Assembly (NCBI GenBank): GCA_024636445.1
Contig: JAGXHE010000046.1
Coordinates: forward strand, 1 to 32,029
DNA: 32,029 nucleotides
Direction of reading: 5' to 3'
DNA from: Sulfitobacter sp.
GTDB taxonomy: Bacteria; Pseudomonadota; Alphaproteobacteria; Rhodobacterales; Rhodobacteraceae
Both the position numbers and the translations under genes were made by a program. Below, piece after piece: positions 6,621 through 16,252 of this stretch (its first letter is position 1; every line of letters begins with the position of its first letter). Below the pieces are notes generated by a model. That model was not told the DNA's origin. It made no database searches and worked only from the letters and a program-made list of their open reading frames with translations.

Positions 6621-8081
6621 ATGAGCAAGGTGATCAAAGGCGGCACGGTCTGCACGGCGGACCGGACGTGGAAAGCGGACGTGCTGATCGAAGGCGAGAA
6701 GATCGTGCGCATCGGCGAGGATCTGGTGGGGGATGAGTATATCGATGCCGAGGGGGCCTATGTGATCCCCGGCGGGATCGACCCGCACACGCATCTTGAG
6801 ATGCCGTTCATGGGCACCACCGCCGCCGAGACCTTCGAGACCGGAACCTGGGCCGCAGCCGTCGGCGGGACCACGATGATCGTGGATTTCTGCCTGCCGG
6901 GGGCCGATGGCAGCATCAAGAACGCGATCAACGAATGGCACCGCAAGTCGGCGCCGCAGATCTGTTCGGACATCGGCTATCACATGGCGATCACCGGCTG
7001 GAACGAGAACGTCTTTGACGAGATGAAAGACGCCGTGGATATGGGCGTGAACTCGTTCAAGCACTTCATGGCCTACAAGGGCGCGTTGATGATCGAGGAC
7101 GACGAGATGTTCGCGAGCTTCAAGCGCTGTGCCGAACTGGGCGCGCTGCCGATGGTCCATGCCGAGAACGGCGATCTGGTGGCCGAGCTGCAGCAGAAGT
7201 ATTTCGATCAGGGGATTACGGGGCCCGAGGGTCACGCCTATTCCCGTCCGCCTGAATTGGAGGGCGAGGCCGCGAACCGTGCGATCACCATTGCCGATAC
7301 CGCGGGCGTGCCGCTGTATATCGTGCACGTGTCGTGCGAGCAGACCCACGAGGCGATCCGCCGGGCGCGGCAAAAGGGGATGCGGGTCTACGGCGAGCCG
7401 TTGATCCAGTTCCTGACGCTGGACGAGGGCGAGTATTTCAACAAGGATTGGGACCACGCCGCGCGCCGTGTGATGTCGCCGCCGTTCCGCAACAAGCAGC
7501 ATCAGGACAGCCTCTGGGCCGGTCTGCAGGCAGGATCGTTGCAGGTGGTGGCCACCGACCACGCCGCATTCTCGACCGAGCAAAAGCGTGCGGGGCGCAA
7601 TGACTTCCGGATCATTCCCAACGGCTCGAACGGGCTGGAAGAGCGTCTTGCGGTGTTGTGGACAGAAGGCGTCGAGACGGGCCGCCTGACACCCAACGAG
7701 TTCGTCGCGGCGACATCGACCAACGTGGCGAAGATCCTGAACATCTACCCGCAGAAGGGCGCGATTGTCGAAGGCGCGGATGCGGACATCGTGGTCTGGG
7801 ACCCCAAGATCACCAAGACGATCAGCCCGGCCAACCACCATTCCATTCTGGATTACAACGTCTTCGAGGGCTTCGAGGTGACGGCACAAAGCCGCTATAC
7901 CCTCAGCCGGGGCGAGGTGATCTGGGCCTGGGGGCAGAACAGCCAGCCGCAGCCGGGTCGGGGCAAGTTCGTGCCGCGCCCTGCCTTTGCCGCGCCCAAC
8001 GTGGCGCTGTCAAAGTACAAGGAGCTGACCAGCCCCAAGATGATCAAGCGCGATCCGATGAACATTCCGGCGGGGATTTGA
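6621..8081 (+). CDS. hydA: Dihydropyrimidinase / D-hydantoinase
   Basis: A 486-aa cyclic amidohydrolase opening dihydrouracil and dihydrothymine to N-carbamoyl-beta-amino acids, second step of the pathway. It belongs to the urease-like metal-dependent superfamily. H56-T-H58 in the first strand, Lys153 in HFMAYKGALM (the carboxylated bridging lysine), the His of MVHAENGD, the His of YIVHVSCEQTHE and the Asp of ATDHAAF complete the binuclear Zn site. Length is typical (460-490 aa). The ATG follows GGAGAG. It lies after the carbamoylase and just before the transporter, 4 bp from the next start. The dehydrogenase and carbamoylase nearby make the pyrimidine role far more likely than hydantoin salvage. 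Confidence 0.95.
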   Translation: MSKVIKGGTVCTADRTWKADVLIEGEKIVRIGEDLVGDEYIDAEGAYVIPGGIDPHTHLEMPFMGTTAAETFETGTWAAAVGGTTMIVDFCLPGADGSIKNAINEWHRKSAPQICSDIGYHMAITGWNENVFDEMKDAVDMGVNSFKHFMAYKGALMIEDDEMFASFKRCAELGALPMVHAENGDLVAELQQKYFDQGITGPEGHAYSRPPELEGEAANRAITIADTAGVPLYIVHVSCEQTHEAIRRARQKGMRVYGEPLIQFLTLDEGEYFNKDWDHAARRVMSPPFRNKQHQDSLWAGLQAGSLQVVATDHAAFSTEQKRAGRNDFRIIPNGSNGLEERLAVLWTEGVETGRLTPNEFVAATSTNVAKILNIYPQKGAIVEGADADIVVWDPKITKTISPANHHSILDYNVFEGFEVTAQSRYTLSRGEVIWAWGQNSQPQPGRGKFVPRPAFAAPNVALSKYKELTSPKMIKRDPMNIPAGI

Positions 8082-8085
8082 ACCC

Positions 8086-8934
8086 GTGACAATGACCGAT
8101 CTGAAAGACGCGGGCCTGAAAGATGCCGGCAATCCGGCGGCGCACCCCGATGTGCGCGGCGGGGCCGTCATCTCGGCCAAGGATCTCGACCTCACCTTCC
8201 AGACCAACGACGGTCCGGTGCACGCACTCAAAGGCGTGTCGCTGGACATCGAGAAGGGCGAATTCGTCAGCTTCATCGGCCCGTCGGGCTGTGGCAAGAC
8301 GACGTTCCTGCGCTGCATGGCCGATCTGGAACAGCCCACCGGCGGCAGCATCACCGTCAATGGCGTGACTGCGGCCGAGGCGCGGGCGGCGCGGGCCTAC
8401 GGCTATGTGTTTCAGGCGGCAGGGCTTTATCCGTGGCGCACCATCGGGGGCAACATCAGCCTGCCGCTGGAGATCATGGGATATTCCAGGACCGAGCAGC
8501 GCGACCGCGTGGCGCGGGTGCTGGAGCTGGTCGAACTGGCGGGGTTCGAAAACAAGTTCCCATGGCAGCTTTCGGGCGGCATGCAGCAGCGGGCGTCGAT
8601 TGCGCGCGCGCTGGGCTTTGACGCGGACATTCTGCTGATGGACGAACCCTTTGGCGCATTGGACGAGATCGTGCGCGACCACCTGAATGAGCAACTGCTC
8701 AAGCTTTGGTCGCGGACTGAAAAAACCATCGCCTTCGTCACCCACTCGATCCCCGAGGCGGTGTATCTGAGCACCAAGATCGTGGTGATGAGCCCGCGAC
8801 CGGGGCGGATCACCGATGTGATCGACAGCCCTTTGCCGAAAGAGCGCCCTTTGGACATCCGCGAATCGCCCGAGTTTCTGGAAATTGCGCACCGGGTGCG
8901 TGAAGGGCTGCGGGCGGGGCATGGCGATGATTGA
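8086..8934 (+). CDS. ABC transporter ATP-binding protein (pyrimidine importer, SsuB/TauB type)
   Basis: A 282-aa ATPase of the nitrate/sulfonate/taurine/NMT1 class. Walker A is GPSGCGKTTF, the Q-loop is YVFQ, the signature LSGGMQQRASIARAL, Walker B ILLMDEPFGALDE and the switch His is in FVTHSIPEA. It begins 4 bp after the dihydropyrimidinase stop, and two permeases and a binding protein follow, so it energises a complete importer. The start may be GTG 8086 or ATG 8092; neither has a clear ribosome site. The first 28 residues, with the repeat LKDAG-LKDAG, precede the conserved domain. Substrate is inferred from the operon: a pyrimidine base or its dihydro or carbamoyl derivative. Confidence 0.9.
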   Translation: MTMTDLKDAGLKDAGNPAAHPDVRGGAVISAKDLDLTFQTNDGPVHALKGVSLDIEKGEFVSFIGPSGCGKTTFLRCMADLEQPTGGSITVNGVTAAEARAARAYGYVFQAAGLYPWRTIGGNISLPLEIMGYSRTEQRDRVARVLELVELAGFENKFPWQLSGGMQQRASIARALGFDADILLMDEPFGALDEIVRDHLNEQLLKLWSRTEKTIAFVTHSIPEAVYLSTKIVVMSPRPGRITDVIDSPLPKERPLDIRESPEFLEIAHRVREGLRAGHGDD

Positions 8935-8961
8935 TGCACGCACCTGCGGGGGCCGTTCCTG

Positions 8962-9825
8962 ATGCGGTCGATCATTCCCGTTCTGACCGTGGTCGCTGTC
9001 ATCATGGCGATTTGGTACGCCGCCGCCGTTCCGATGAATGCGCCGTGGGCCTATGACGTGGCCAAGCGCGCCGATATCGAGCTGACGTTCAGCGATCTGG
9101 TCGCCGCAACCTGGAGCCAGGACAAACCCAAGCTGCCCGCGCCGCATCAGGTGGGGGTCGAGCTGTGGGAGACCACGGTTCAGAAGAACATCACCTCGAA
9201 ACGGTCGCTCGTCTACCATGCATGGATCACGCTGAGTGCGACCCTGATGGGCTTTGGCATGGGCACGGTGCTGGGGATCATGCTGGCGGTCGGCATCGTC
9301 TATAACCGGGTGATGGACATGAGCGTGATGCCATGGGTGATCGCCTCGCAGACCATTCCGATTCTGGCGCTGGCCCCGATGATCATCGTGGTGCTGAACG
9401 CGGTCGGCATATCGGGCCTGCTGCCCAAGGCCGTGATCAGCATGTACCTGTCGTTCTTTCCCGTCGTCGTCGGCATGGTCAAAGGGCTGCGCAGCCCCGA
9501 GGTGATGCAGCTGGACCAGATGCACACATGGCACGCCAGCGCATCCCAGACCTTCTGGAAACTGCGTCTGCCTGCGTCGATGCCCTATCTGTTCACCTCG
9601 CTCAAGGTGGCGATGGCCGCATCGCTGGTGGGCGCGATCGTGGGCGAGTTGCCGACGGGGGCGATTTCGGGACTGGGGGCGCGCCTGCTGGCGGGCAGCT
9701 ACTATGGCCAGACCATCCAGATCTGGAGCGCGCTGGTCATGGCCGCGGCATTGGCCGCCGTCATGGTTGCGCTGATCGGGCTGATCCAGCGGATCGTGCT
9801 GAAACGGATGGGGATGGCGACATGA
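8962..9825 (+). CDS. ABC transporter permease (first of two)
   Basis: A 287-aa inner-membrane permease of the BPD_transp_1 (SsuC/TauC-like) type. An N-terminal membrane segment (about residues 2-20) is followed by a roughly 60-residue non-membrane stretch and then the core segments, including AWITLSATLMGFGMGTVLGI. The cytoplasmic EAA-like loop is recognisable around FWKLRLPASMPYLFTSLKVA, where the ATPase docks. It starts 27 bp after the ATPase stop and overlaps the next permease gene by ATGA, consistent with coupled translation and a heterodimeric channel. Confidence 0.88.
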   Translation: MRSIIPVLTVVAVIMAIWYAAAVPMNAPWAYDVAKRADIELTFSDLVAATWSQDKPKLPAPHQVGVELWETTVQKNITSKRSLVYHAWITLSATLMGFGMGTVLGIMLAVGIVYNRVMDMSVMPWVIASQTIPILALAPMIIVVLNAVGISGLLPKAVISMYLSFFPVVVGMVKGLRSPEVMQLDQMHTWHASASQTFWKLRLPASMPYLFTSLKVAMAASLVGAIVGELPTGAISGLGARLLAGSYYGQTIQIWSALVMAAALAAVMVALIGLIQRIVLKRMGMAT

Positions 9826-10763
9826 CGGCAGCTGTGCAAACCAAACGGCCCGCCTGGATGGGCTCCTGGATGGGCTGGGCGCTGGTGGCGCTGGCCTTCG
9901 TCATGGCGGCGGCGCTTGACCTGCGGCTGGTGCCGGTGCTGGCCATCTGGGTTGGCGGCTGGGTCGTCAACGCCCTGATCGCACAGCGCAGCGAAGCGCA
10001 CTGGGGTGGCTATGTCATTCCGGTGATCTTCGGCGTCACGCTTTTGCTGATGTGGGAAGTCGGCGAACGGCTGTTCGAGATTTCCGACGTGCTGTTGCCC
10101 GCGCCCTCCGAGATCGCCGCACGCTTCTGGCTGTCGCGCGACATCCTGTGGGTGGATTTCGTGCAGACGGTGATCAAAGGCGCGCTTTCGGGCTTTGTCA
10201 TGGGCTGCGGCGCGGCGTTCCTGCTGTCGGTGGTGATTGACCGGTTTCCGTTCCTGCAACGCGGGCTGCTTCCGGTTGGCAACTTTGTCGCCGCTCTGCC
10301 CATCGTCGGCATGGCACCGATTCTGGTGATGTGGTTCGGGTTCGACTGGCAGTCCAAGGCCGCCGTGGTTGTGGTCATGGTGTTCTTTCCGATGCTGGTG
10401 AACACGGTGCAGGGGCTGCAATCCACCGACGCGATGCAGCGTGACCTGATGCGGACCTATGCGGCGAGCTATTGGCAGACCTTGCTGAAACTGCGCCTGC
10501 CTGCGGCGATGCCGTTCATCTTCAACGGTCTCAAGATCGCCTCGACACTGGCGTTGATCGGGGCCATCGTGGCCGAGTTCTTCGGCTCGCCGATCAAGGG
10601 CATGGGCTTTCGCATCTCGACTTCGGTGGGACAGCTGGCGCTGGATCTGGTCTGGGCCGAAATTGTCGTGGCAGCGACTGTCGGTTCTGCCTTTTATGGT
10701 GGCATAGCACTGCTGGAACGCGTCGTGACTTTCTGGCACCCTTCACAAAGGGGTCGGACATGA
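9822..10763 (+). CDS. ABC transporter permease (second of two)
   Basis: A 313-aa permease. Its ATG overlaps the stop of the first permease (ATGA, 9822-9825). Two hydrophobic segments near the N-terminus (about 15-50) precede the standard domain; the docking loop reads LLKLRLPAAMPFIFNGLKIA, closely similar to that of the partner permease. The extra N-terminal segments make it longer than a minimal SsuC-like permease. Its own stop overlaps a possible upstream start of the binding-protein gene (ATGA at 10760-10763). Function is import together with the three neighbours. Confidence 0.88.
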   Translation: MTAAVQTKRPAWMGSWMGWALVALAFVMAAALDLRLVPVLAIWVGGWVVNALIAQRSEAHWGGYVIPVIFGVTLLLMWEVGERLFEISDVLLPAPSEIAARFWLSRDILWVDFVQTVIKGALSGFVMGCGAAFLLSVVIDRFPFLQRGLLPVGNFVAALPIVGMAPILVMWFGFDWQSKAAVVVVMVFFPMLVNTVQGLQSTDAMQRDLMRTYAASYWQTLLKLRLPAAMPFIFNGLKIASTLALIGAIVAEFFGSPIKGMGFRISTSVGQLALDLVWAEIVVAATVGSAFYGGIALLERVVTFWHPSQRGRT

Positions 10764-10813
10764 AAATAATAAAACCAAGAAACCAACAACAAGACCAACA
10801 AGGAGTGAACGAA

Positions 10814-11806
10814 ATGAAGACGTATACATTTGCAGCGGCAACCGCCGCGATGGGCCTGATGGGCACATTGACAGGCACGGGTGCGATGGCCGCTGACGAT
10901 CTCGCGCTGCAACTCAAATGGGTCACGCAGGCCCAGTTTGCAGGCTACTATGTGGCGCTCGACAAAGGCTACTACGAAGAAGAAGACCTGAACGTCACGA
11001 TCAAACCCGGTGGCCCCGACATCGCTCCGGTTCAGGTGCTGCTGGGCGGCGGTGCCGACGTGATGGTCGACTGGGTGCCTTCGGCGCTGGCCGCACGTGA
11101 AAAGGGCGCGCCGATCGTGAACATCGCGCAGCCTTTCGCCAAATCCGGCCTGATGCTGACCTGCCTGAAAGAGCACAACATCAACTCGCCCGAGGATTTC
11201 CCCGGCCACACGCTGGGCACATGGTTCTTCGGCAACGAGATCCCGCTGCTCAGCTGGATGGGCAAACTCGGCTATGAAACCGACGGCTCCGAAGGCGGCG
11301 TGACGATCCAGAAGATCAACTTCAACGTCGATCCGCTGCTGCAAAAGCAGGTCGAATGCGCAACGACCATGACCTACAACGAATATTGGCAGGTCATCGA
11401 CGCAGGGCTCACGCCAGACGATCTGGTGGTCTTCAAATACGAGGACGAAGGCATCTCGACGCTGGAAGACGGTCTTTACACCACCGAGGAAAACCTGGCC
11501 GACCCCGAGATGACGGACAAGCTGGTCCGCTTTGTGCGCGCGTCGATGAAAGGCTGGAAGTACGCCGAGGAAAACCCTGACGAGGCCGCCGAAATCGTTC
11601 TGGAAAACGACCAGACCGGTGCGCAGACCGAAAAGCACCAAAAGCGGATGATGGGCGAGATCGCGAAACTGACCGAAGGCAGCAACGGCGCGCTGGACGA
11701 GGCGGCGTTTGACCGCAGCGCCCAGATCACGATGGAAGGTGGCATGATCACCAAGGAGCCCGAAGGTGCCTGGACCCATGACATCACCGACAAGGCGCTG
11801 AACTAA
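10814..11806 (+). CDS. Periplasmic substrate-binding protein, NMT1/THI5-like (ABC importer)
   Basis: A 330-aa solute-binding protein with a signal peptide at about residues 1-26 (ending TGAMA-A). The mature protein opens LALQLKWVTQAQFAGYYVA, the hallmark of the NMT1/THI5-like family that binds pyrimidine-like heterocycles such as thiamine precursors and riboflavin. In this operon the ligand is probably uracil, thymine or a degradation intermediate. AAGGAG lies before ATG 10814. An in-frame ATG at 10760, also with a good ribosome site (AAAGGGG), would add an 18-residue polar leader (MKIIKPRNQQQDQQGVNE), which would spoil the signal peptide, so 10814 is preferred. A strong terminator follows. 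Confidence 0.92.
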   Translation: MKTYTFAAATAAMGLMGTLTGTGAMAADDLALQLKWVTQAQFAGYYVALDKGYYEEEDLNVTIKPGGPDIAPVQVLLGGGADVMVDWVPSALAAREKGAPIVNIAQPFAKSGLMLTCLKEHNINSPEDFPGHTLGTWFFGNEIPLLSWMGKLGYETDGSEGGVTIQKINFNVDPLLQKQVECATTMTYNEYWQVIDAGLTPDDLVVFKYEDEGISTLEDGLYTTEENLADPEMTDKLVRFVRASMKGWKYAEENPDEAAEIVLENDQTGAQTEKHQKRMMGEIAKLTEGSNGALDEAAFDRSAQITMEGGMITKEPEGAWTHDITDKALN

Positions 11807-11827
11807 GCCAGCACGTATCGCAAATCA

Positions 11828-11858
11828 AAAGGGCCGGCGCGGTGCGCTGGCCCTTTTT
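11828..11858 (+). terminator. Rho-independent terminator of the pyrimidine operon
   Basis: AAAGGGCC pairs with GGCCCTTT around an inner stem GGCGC/GCGCT, then a run of five T. It lies 22 nt after the binding-protein stop and ends the transcript before the convergent luxI gene. Confidence 0.88.
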
Positions 11859-11919
11859 CGTTTGATATGGTCGGGAGAAATGGGCGCCACCTCAATGTGT
11901 CAATGGCGCCAATCCTGCA

Positions 11920-12765
11920 TCATCCGTGCGTGCCGGACGCATGCTTTTTGTCGACCATGCCTGCCTCGACCAGCATTTCTGTCAGGCGCTTGGCCGCGCG
12001 CATGTCTTCAAGCGTATCGGCGTCGGTGATCTGATCGACGCAATACTCTTCAAGCAGTTGGCGCACATGGGCATCGGCGCTGACGGCCTCGACCTTGGGT
12101 GCCGCTGTCGTCGGTGTGTGTTCGTCCGACAACTCATAGGCGCGCTGATCAGAGACAAAGATGTTCCCTTCGATCCCCGCAAAGGCCCGGATCTTGCCGA
12201 TCCGCGCGTCCGAACAATCCAGCAGCGCCGCCATCGCCGACACCTTGCCCATCAGCTTGGTCGATCCGACATAATCGTACGGCGCGCAATCTGACCGCTT
12301 GAGAACGCGGTTCATCACCGGATCGATCACCGTGATTATGTCCGAAATACCCGAGTTCTTGGCATATTCCAGCGATGCCGCCATCAACTCGCAGGTGGCA
12401 TAGCTGACCGAGTTGCGGGTGTTGCCGCGCTCCAGAATGTCGGTGTCGACGCAGAACCGCGTTGATTCCCACAGCGTCGCACTGCGCAGGGGCGGCTCTC
12501 CGTCAAGGATGTCGTGGAACACGTCGGACAGCATGTGCGGCCCCGTGGTCTGCAAGGCCCGCACGCACGACACGACATGCCCCGTGTCGTTCAGTCCGAT
12601 AACATAAGCCGGATCAAGTGCATCGAACTGGTCGACTTCCTTGCCGTCGATAATGTCTACATCCCAGCCCAGTCGCTGTCCGAATACCCTTGCACGCAAT
12701 GCGAACATCTCGTCGAGGAGGCGGGTGTAGCGATGCCGGTTAAGGCCGTCGATTACGATGATCAT
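11920..12765 (-). CDS. luxI: Acyl-homoserine-lactone synthase (LuxI family) with C-terminal extension
   Basis: A 281-aa cytoplasmic autoinducer synthase that makes an N-acyl-homoserine lactone from S-adenosylmethionine and an acyl donor. All canonical residues sit at their classical numbers: R24, F28, W34, D45, D48 and R69, then E100 and R103 in WESTRF. The usual family length is 190-230 aa; here about 70 extra residues follow the core (from about 210), polar and predicted helical (VRQLLEEYCVDQITDADTLEDMRAAKRL). GGAG lies before the ATG. luxR is upstream on the same strand and a perfect inverted repeat lies between, suggesting autoinduction. The acyl chain cannot be told from sequence. Confidence 0.94.
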   Translation of the reverse strand: MIIVIDGLNRHRYTRLLDEMFALRARVFGQRLGWDVDIIDGKEVDQFDALDPAYVIGLNDTGHVVSCVRALQTTGPHMLSDVFHDILDGEPPLRSATLWESTRFCVDTDILERGNTRNSVSYATCELMAASLEYAKNSGISDIITVIDPVMNRVLKRSDCAPYDYVGSTKLMGKVSAMAALLDCSDARIGKIRAFAGIEGNIFVSDQRAYELSDEHTPTTAAPKVEAVSADAHVRQLLEEYCVDQITDADTLEDMRAAKRLTEMLVEAGMVDKKHASGTHG

Positions 12766-12824
12766 GATTTTCTCCGCTACTGCATTTCTAGGGAGATCAT
12801 CATGTTTTTAGGGCGAGACCGCTA

Positions 12825-12840
12825 TACGGGAAATCCCGTA
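12825..12840. promoter_or_regulatory. Candidate lux box upstream of luxI
   Basis: TACGGGA-AA-TCCCGTA is a perfect 7+2+7 inverted repeat, 60 bp before the luxI start. On the minus strand it precedes an AT-rich -10-like stretch (CTAAAAAC, about 12803-12811). Location and symmetry fit a LuxR-type binding site. Confidence 0.65.
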
Positions 12841-12863
12841 GTGTGCGCTATTGGGAGTTGACG

Positions 12864-13565
12864 TCAGCTGGGATGTACAAGACCAAGCCCGATTGCGCGG
12901 CCAACCGCCTGCGGCGTGGTCAATGCGCCAAGCTTTGAACGCCCGGATCGCAGGTGAACTTCGACCGTCCTGTTCGAGATCGAAAGGATGTCGCCCACGT
13001 CCTGCTGGCTTTTGCCGGCGGCGATCCATTGCAGAATCTCCAGTTCACGCGCTGACAGGCTAGGGTGCGTCAGCTTGCGGGTCAAGGAATGAGACTGGAT
13101 CACATTGTCATGCAGGTGCACGGCGGCAGTTTGCAACCCGCCGAGTATCTTGGTTTTCAGCAGCCCCCATTCCCGGTCGGAACAGTTGCGCGTCACGCTG
13201 AACAGGCCCACGTCGCCATAAGGGCCACGTACAGGAACGGTCAGCCCCTGTTCCGAAATCCCGTGATCGCTGGCTGCCCGGAAAATGTCCCGAAATGTAG
13301 TTTCACCGCGCAGACGCTGCCAGTCGACGGGTGCAATGCTGCGGCTGGCCAACAGCAACGCAGGGTCGCGGTGCTGAAACCCTTCATTGACGTACCGTGT
13401 CTGCCACTCGTCGGGATAGTTGACAAAGCCGTGCACGGTCTGCGCAATCGGGTCCATGCCCGCATAGGCCGCGAAATCCAGCTCGTTTTCCTCGCACACA
13501 GAATCCAGAAACGAACGCAGGTTGTTCCCCGGATACGGCAAATTGCTAAGATCGATAACGGACAA
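12864..13565 (-). CDS. luxR: LuxR-family autoinducer-binding transcriptional regulator
   Basis: A regulator of about 233 aa that binds acyl-homoserine lactone and then DNA. The ligand pocket is intact: W54, Y58, D67-P68 and W82 (in DEWQTRYV, QHRDPALL and APVDW). The C-terminal helix-turn-helix begins LSARELEILQWIAAGKS and includes ISNRTVEVHL. No ATG fits the N-terminus. A TTG at 13565 has GAAGGGG 5 nt upstream and is preferred. Another TTG at 13604 would add 13 residues but falls inside a palindrome (13594-13607) and just downstream of a TTGACG hexamer (13613-13618), so it is probably promoter DNA. luxI follows after 98 bp. Confidence 0.9.
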   Translation of the reverse strand: MSVIDLSNLPYPGNNLRSFLDSVCEENELDFAAYAGMDPIAQTVHGFVNYPDEWQTRYVNEGFQHRDPALLLASRSIAPVDWQRLRGETTFRDIFRAASDHGISEQGLTVPVRGPYGDVGLFSVTRNCSDREWGLLKTKILGGLQTAAVHLHDNVIQSHSLTRKLTHPSLSARELEILQWIAAGKSQQDVGDILSISNRTVEVHLRSGRSKLGALTTPQAVGRAIGLGLVHPS

Positions 13566-13593
13566 AGCGTCCCCTTCTGGGCGCGACCAGCAA

Positions 13594-13607
13594 ATTTTGT
13601 GCAAAAT
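13594..13607. promoter_or_regulatory. Palindrome in the luxR promoter region
   Basis: ATTTTG-TG-CAAAAT is a 6+2+6 inverted repeat just after a -35-like TTGACG read on the minus strand (13613-13618). It may be an operator for luxR; no matching factor is identified. Confidence 0.35.
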
Positions 13608-13716
13608 ATTGACGTCAAGTGTCTTCGGCTGAACTCGTTAACGTAACATAATCCATCATACCTTATTTGTGCCCTCAAGGAAAGACCGTTTCGGCCCTTG
13701 TAAGGTTGTTACTCTG

Positions 13717-13734
13717 AGCTGAAATGTGTCAGCT
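13717..13734. promoter_or_regulatory. Second inverted repeat upstream of luxR
   Basis: AGCTGA-N6-TCAGCT, an 18-bp element in the 216-bp region between the luxR start and the transpeptidase stop. The size resembles LuxR-type boxes, but its sequence differs from the site at 12825-12840. It could equally be a weak hairpin terminator of the transpeptidase gene. Confidence 0.25.
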
Positions 13735-13781
13735 GTGCTGTAACGCGTCATGGGCAGGACCAGCCTGCCCGATGTGCGGCG

Positions 13782-14342
13782 CTACAGAACCGTGACCTTT
13801 GTGCCAATCGGCACACGCTGATACAGGTCAATCGCATGTGCGTTCAGCATCCGTATGCAGCCGTTGCTGACCGATCTTCCGATGCTCTCGGGCTCGGTGG
13901 TGCCGTGGATGCGGAAATACGTGTCTACACCGTTCTGGAACAGGTACAGCGCCCGCGCGCCCAGCGGATTGGACGGGCCACCGGGTTGCACATAGTCGTT
14001 CTCGATAAAGCGTTCATAATTCTGGGGGTCGCGCTCGATCATCTCGTCGGTGGGCCGCCATGTGGGCCACTCTTTCTTGACGTCGATCGTGGCGACGCCG
14101 GTAAACTCCAGTCCTGCACGCCCGACGCCGACACCATAGCGGATGGCGGTCCGCGGTTCGGTCACCCAATACAGGTAATAGCTGCGCGGCAGGATCAGCA
14201 GTTGACCGGGCAGAAAGTCCTTCTTGATGTTCACGTATTGCGGCGTGGGATCAAAAACGACCTCTTGCGCAAGCGCCGGTGTCGCCAGTTGGGCCGCCAC
14301 GGGGGCGGCAAGGGCTGAGGCAATGAATGTACGGCGATGCAT
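13782..14342 (-). CDS. L,D-transpeptidase (ErfK/YbiS/YkuD family)
   Basis: A 186-aa exported enzyme predicted to form 3-3 peptidoglycan cross-links or attach proteins to peptidoglycan in the periplasm. The N-terminus MHRRTFIASALAAPVAAQ followed by ALAQ looks like a Tat-type signal (RRTF). The YkuD catalytic block is near the C-terminus: HGTTEPESIGRS and SNGCIRM, with the active Cys and conserved His and Arg. The start at 14342 is chosen because AGGAG lies 7 nt upstream and it gives the signal directly. Lengths of 150-200 aa are usual for the single-domain, Tat-like members in this group. It stands alone between luxR and ettA on the same strand. Confidence 0.92.
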   Translation of the reverse strand: MHRRTFIASALAAPVAAQLATPALAQEVVFDPTPQYVNIKKDFLPGQLLILPRSYYLYWVTEPRTAIRYGVGVGRAGLEFTGVATIDVKKEWPTWRPTDEMIERDPQNYERFIENDYVQPGGPSNPLGARALYLFQNGVDTYFRIHGTTEPESIGRSVSNGCIRMLNAHAIDLYQRVPIGTKVTVL

Positions 14343-14448
14343 GGCATGCTCCTGAACTGGAAACGACGTGTGACATATGTACACTTGTCGGTTTCCATAT
14401 GGATTTCAAGAGCAAGGGTCGCGTTACCCATACCGTGACGTATAGTAA

Positions 14449-14472
14449 CAGGGCGCGCCGCAGCGCACCCTG
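14449..14472 (-). terminator. Hairpin downstream of ettA
   Basis: CAGGGCGCGC pairs with GCGCACCCTG (one G-U) around a 4-nt loop, 10 nt after the ettA stop. The minus-strand flank is TTACTATA and not a true T run. Just beyond lies an imperfect inverted repeat with GTTAC/GTAAC ends (14423-14449). Confidence 0.5.
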
Positions 14473-14481
14473 CCGGTTGAT

Positions 14482-16137
<1,656 letters not shown>

Positions 16138-16252
16138 TGGACGCTCCTTGCCGATGCGTGGATTTAGCTGGTGTCTTAGGCTGCGGCGCGCGACTTGGCA
16201 AACAGGTTTGATGCGCAGCTTGGGCACCGATCAGCCGTCTGGCCCCTTTTTT

